Origin: Corydoras sp. C115 | Taxonomy: Eukaryota > Chordata > Actinopteri > Siluriformes > Callichthyidae | NCBI GenBank assembly: GCA_019802505.1 | Contig: JAFMOC010000387.1 | Location: 510,501-574,500, forward strand | Direction of reading: 5' to 3' | DNA: 64,000 nt | Shown here: positions 62,916 through 64,000 of the stretch, one piece after another | Position numbering within the stretch: position 1 is the stretch's first letter | How the letters are laid out: each line of letters opens with the position of its first letter | Made by a program: the position numbers and the translations under genes | The notes under the pieces: generated by a model | What the model was told of the DNA's origin: nothing | Database searches by the model: none | Seen by the model: the letters and a program-made list of their open reading frames with translations, nothing else

Positions 62916-63267
62916 CACGGCATGGTGGCTTAGTGGTTAGCACATTCGCCTCTTAGCGCTAGGGATTCCCGGTTTGAATCCCCATCTGGGTGGAGTTTCC
63001 ATGTTCTCCCCGTGTCCGCGTGGGTTTCCTCCGGGTTCTCCGGTTTCCTCCCACAGTCAAAACATGGATAAAGTCAATTGAGTTCTCCAAATTGCCCCAT
63101 ATAGAGTGAGTATGTGTCTGTGTGAGTGAGTGTGTGCCCAGAGATGGATTGGCGCCCTGTCCTGTGTGTATCTGCCCAGCGCCCAAAACGTTCTCCCCTG
63201 GATGGGCATGGGGAACCGCCCCGTGACCCTGATATCGGATGAAACGGAAGATAATGGATGGATGGAT
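62916..63267 (+). repeat. tRNA-derived SINE, copy 5, full length (352 bp)
   Basis: Flanked by exact 10-bp GTTCACACTG (62906-62915 and 63268-63277). Head CACGGCATGGTGGCTTAGTG with B-box-like GGTTTGAATCC; central block GTGGGTTTCCTCCGGGTTCT and TTTCCTCCCACAGTC; 3' end GAAACGGAAGATAATGGATG plus GGAT units. The 3' end is shared with the LINE at 38084-41028. Confidence 0.92.
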
Positions 63268-63314
63268 GTTCACACTGCCATCTATATGTGTAATGACTGA
63301 AGAGTGATGCTCAC

Positions 63315-63488
63315 CTCAGTATCTCCAGTTTACAGTGTGGATTCTTCAGTCCAGCAGAGAGAAGCTTCACTCCTGAATCCTGTAGTTTATTCCGACTTAG
63401 GTTCAGTTCTATCAGACTGGAGGAGTTTAAACTTAGAACTGAGGACAGAACTGAACAACTTTCTTCTGTTACATTACAACGTTCCAAC
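63315..63488 (-). CDS. NLR-type LRR exon 1 (first in the window)
   Basis: 174 nt; acceptor TTTATTCATCAG, donor GTGAGC. Encodes LERCNVTEESCSVLSSVLSL, SLIELNLSRNKLQDSGVKLL and KLEILR. It begins with one base and ends with two, so all five exons are interchangeable in phase. The gene's NACHT exon and start must lie beyond the right edge of the window, because transcription runs right to left. Confidence 0.82.
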
Positions 63489-64000
63489 CTGATGAATAAA
63501 TAATCATTCACACAGATATTAGCATACATTAATTTACGTTATTAAATATTTCATAATCTTATAAATAAACTGTAACTGATCTCTGAATAAACCTTGGGTG
63601 TTGGGCTTGGTGTCTACAGCTGAGACAGATGAGGTCAGGTGAAGTTTGTGAGAACTGAGAATCATTACAGCAGACAATTTTATCCTTTCTTTCTAGATTA
63701 AGAACCTTTGCAGGTCTTCCTAAACTGGTCTTCCTGGACCCTTGAAATTCTGAGGACAACAGCCCCCCTTTTTTTTGAACCATTAAGGGGTCATCAGGCA
63801 GCTATTCATATGCATAACGACGTACAGCCCATCCACCCCCTCTGCCTTACAGGTGAAACGCTGGGTAAAAACTGCATTCGAAGGTAAATTCCCTGAAATT
63901 CACCCTAATGCAAGGCAGTAATAGACATTCTGCAATGAAAGTTTAGTGAAATTGAACATACTTTCAGTGACTACAAATAAAATGAAACATATCTACAGAC
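63489..64000. other. NLR intron or upstream sequence
   Basis: 63580-63700 resembles the sequence upstream of exon 3 (GGTGAAGTTTGTGAGAAC; TTTCTTTC). The rest is unassigned. Confidence 0.5.

Overview
The window looks like teleost fish DNA. It holds no bacterial-style operons. Instead it has many families of LTR retrotransposons, L2-like and other LINEs, tRNA-derived SINEs, Tc1/mariner, hAT-like and piggyBac-like DNA transposons, microsatellites, a decayed C2H2 zinc-finger exon and leucine-rich-repeat exons of the NLR (NLRC3/NLRP12-like) type that is greatly expanded in fish. I see no complete host protein-coding gene. Nearly all coding potential belongs to mobile elements. The host signals are five LRR exons on the minus strand (44931-63488) and a zinc-finger pseudogene (33.2-34.1 kb).

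Layout. 1-3994: a non-autonomous LTR element (called A here) on the minus strand, GC-rich and minisatellite-like inside, inserted in a minus-strand L2-like LINE (3995-5471). 5846-9430: a decayed chromodomain Ty3/gypsy copy. 10.5-12.1 kb: LINE fragments split by a hAT-like MITE. 12815-14988: a piggyBac-like relic carrying a SINE. 15.7-17.5 kb: a hAT-like element holding an unclassified LTR-like block. 17.9-19.85 kb: an L2 3' end split by a solo LTR with a 5-bp target duplication. 21678-30653: one hAT-like MITE with an exact 8-bp target duplication, split by a solo LTR (X), which is itself split by a full-length gypsy element with apparently identical LTRs and a 1540-codon open gag-pol frame; a second internally deleted LTR element (Y) sits further along. 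31-37 kb: LINE, zinc-finger and Tc1 fossils plus a 483-bp tandem duplication. 36.8-42.75 kb: an unidentified repeat family with an ORF for a small one-pass membrane protein (three copies), around a hAT-like MITE that holds a 2.9-kb LINE. 42808-44425: a Tc1 element with an intact transposase. 44.9-63.5 kb: the NLR LRR exons, with introns filled by SINEs, a Gmr1-type gypsy (gag-PR-INT-RT-RH order), an L2, a third small LTR element (Z) and another chromodomain gypsy.

The most notable pattern crosses elements. In five LTR families (A, Y, Z, the intact gypsy, the 55-59 kb gypsy) the first 10-11 nt after the 5' LTR are complementary to a segment lying 29-31 nt downstream of the TATA-like box, that is at the expected RNA 5' end. 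This is the arrangement expected for Tf1/sushi-type self-priming of reverse transcription. Between A and Y the two halves covary. In A, Y and Z the TATA-like box is also flanked by an inverted repeat whose right arm overlaps this seed. All reading was by eye; family names rest on motif recognition, not on database searches.
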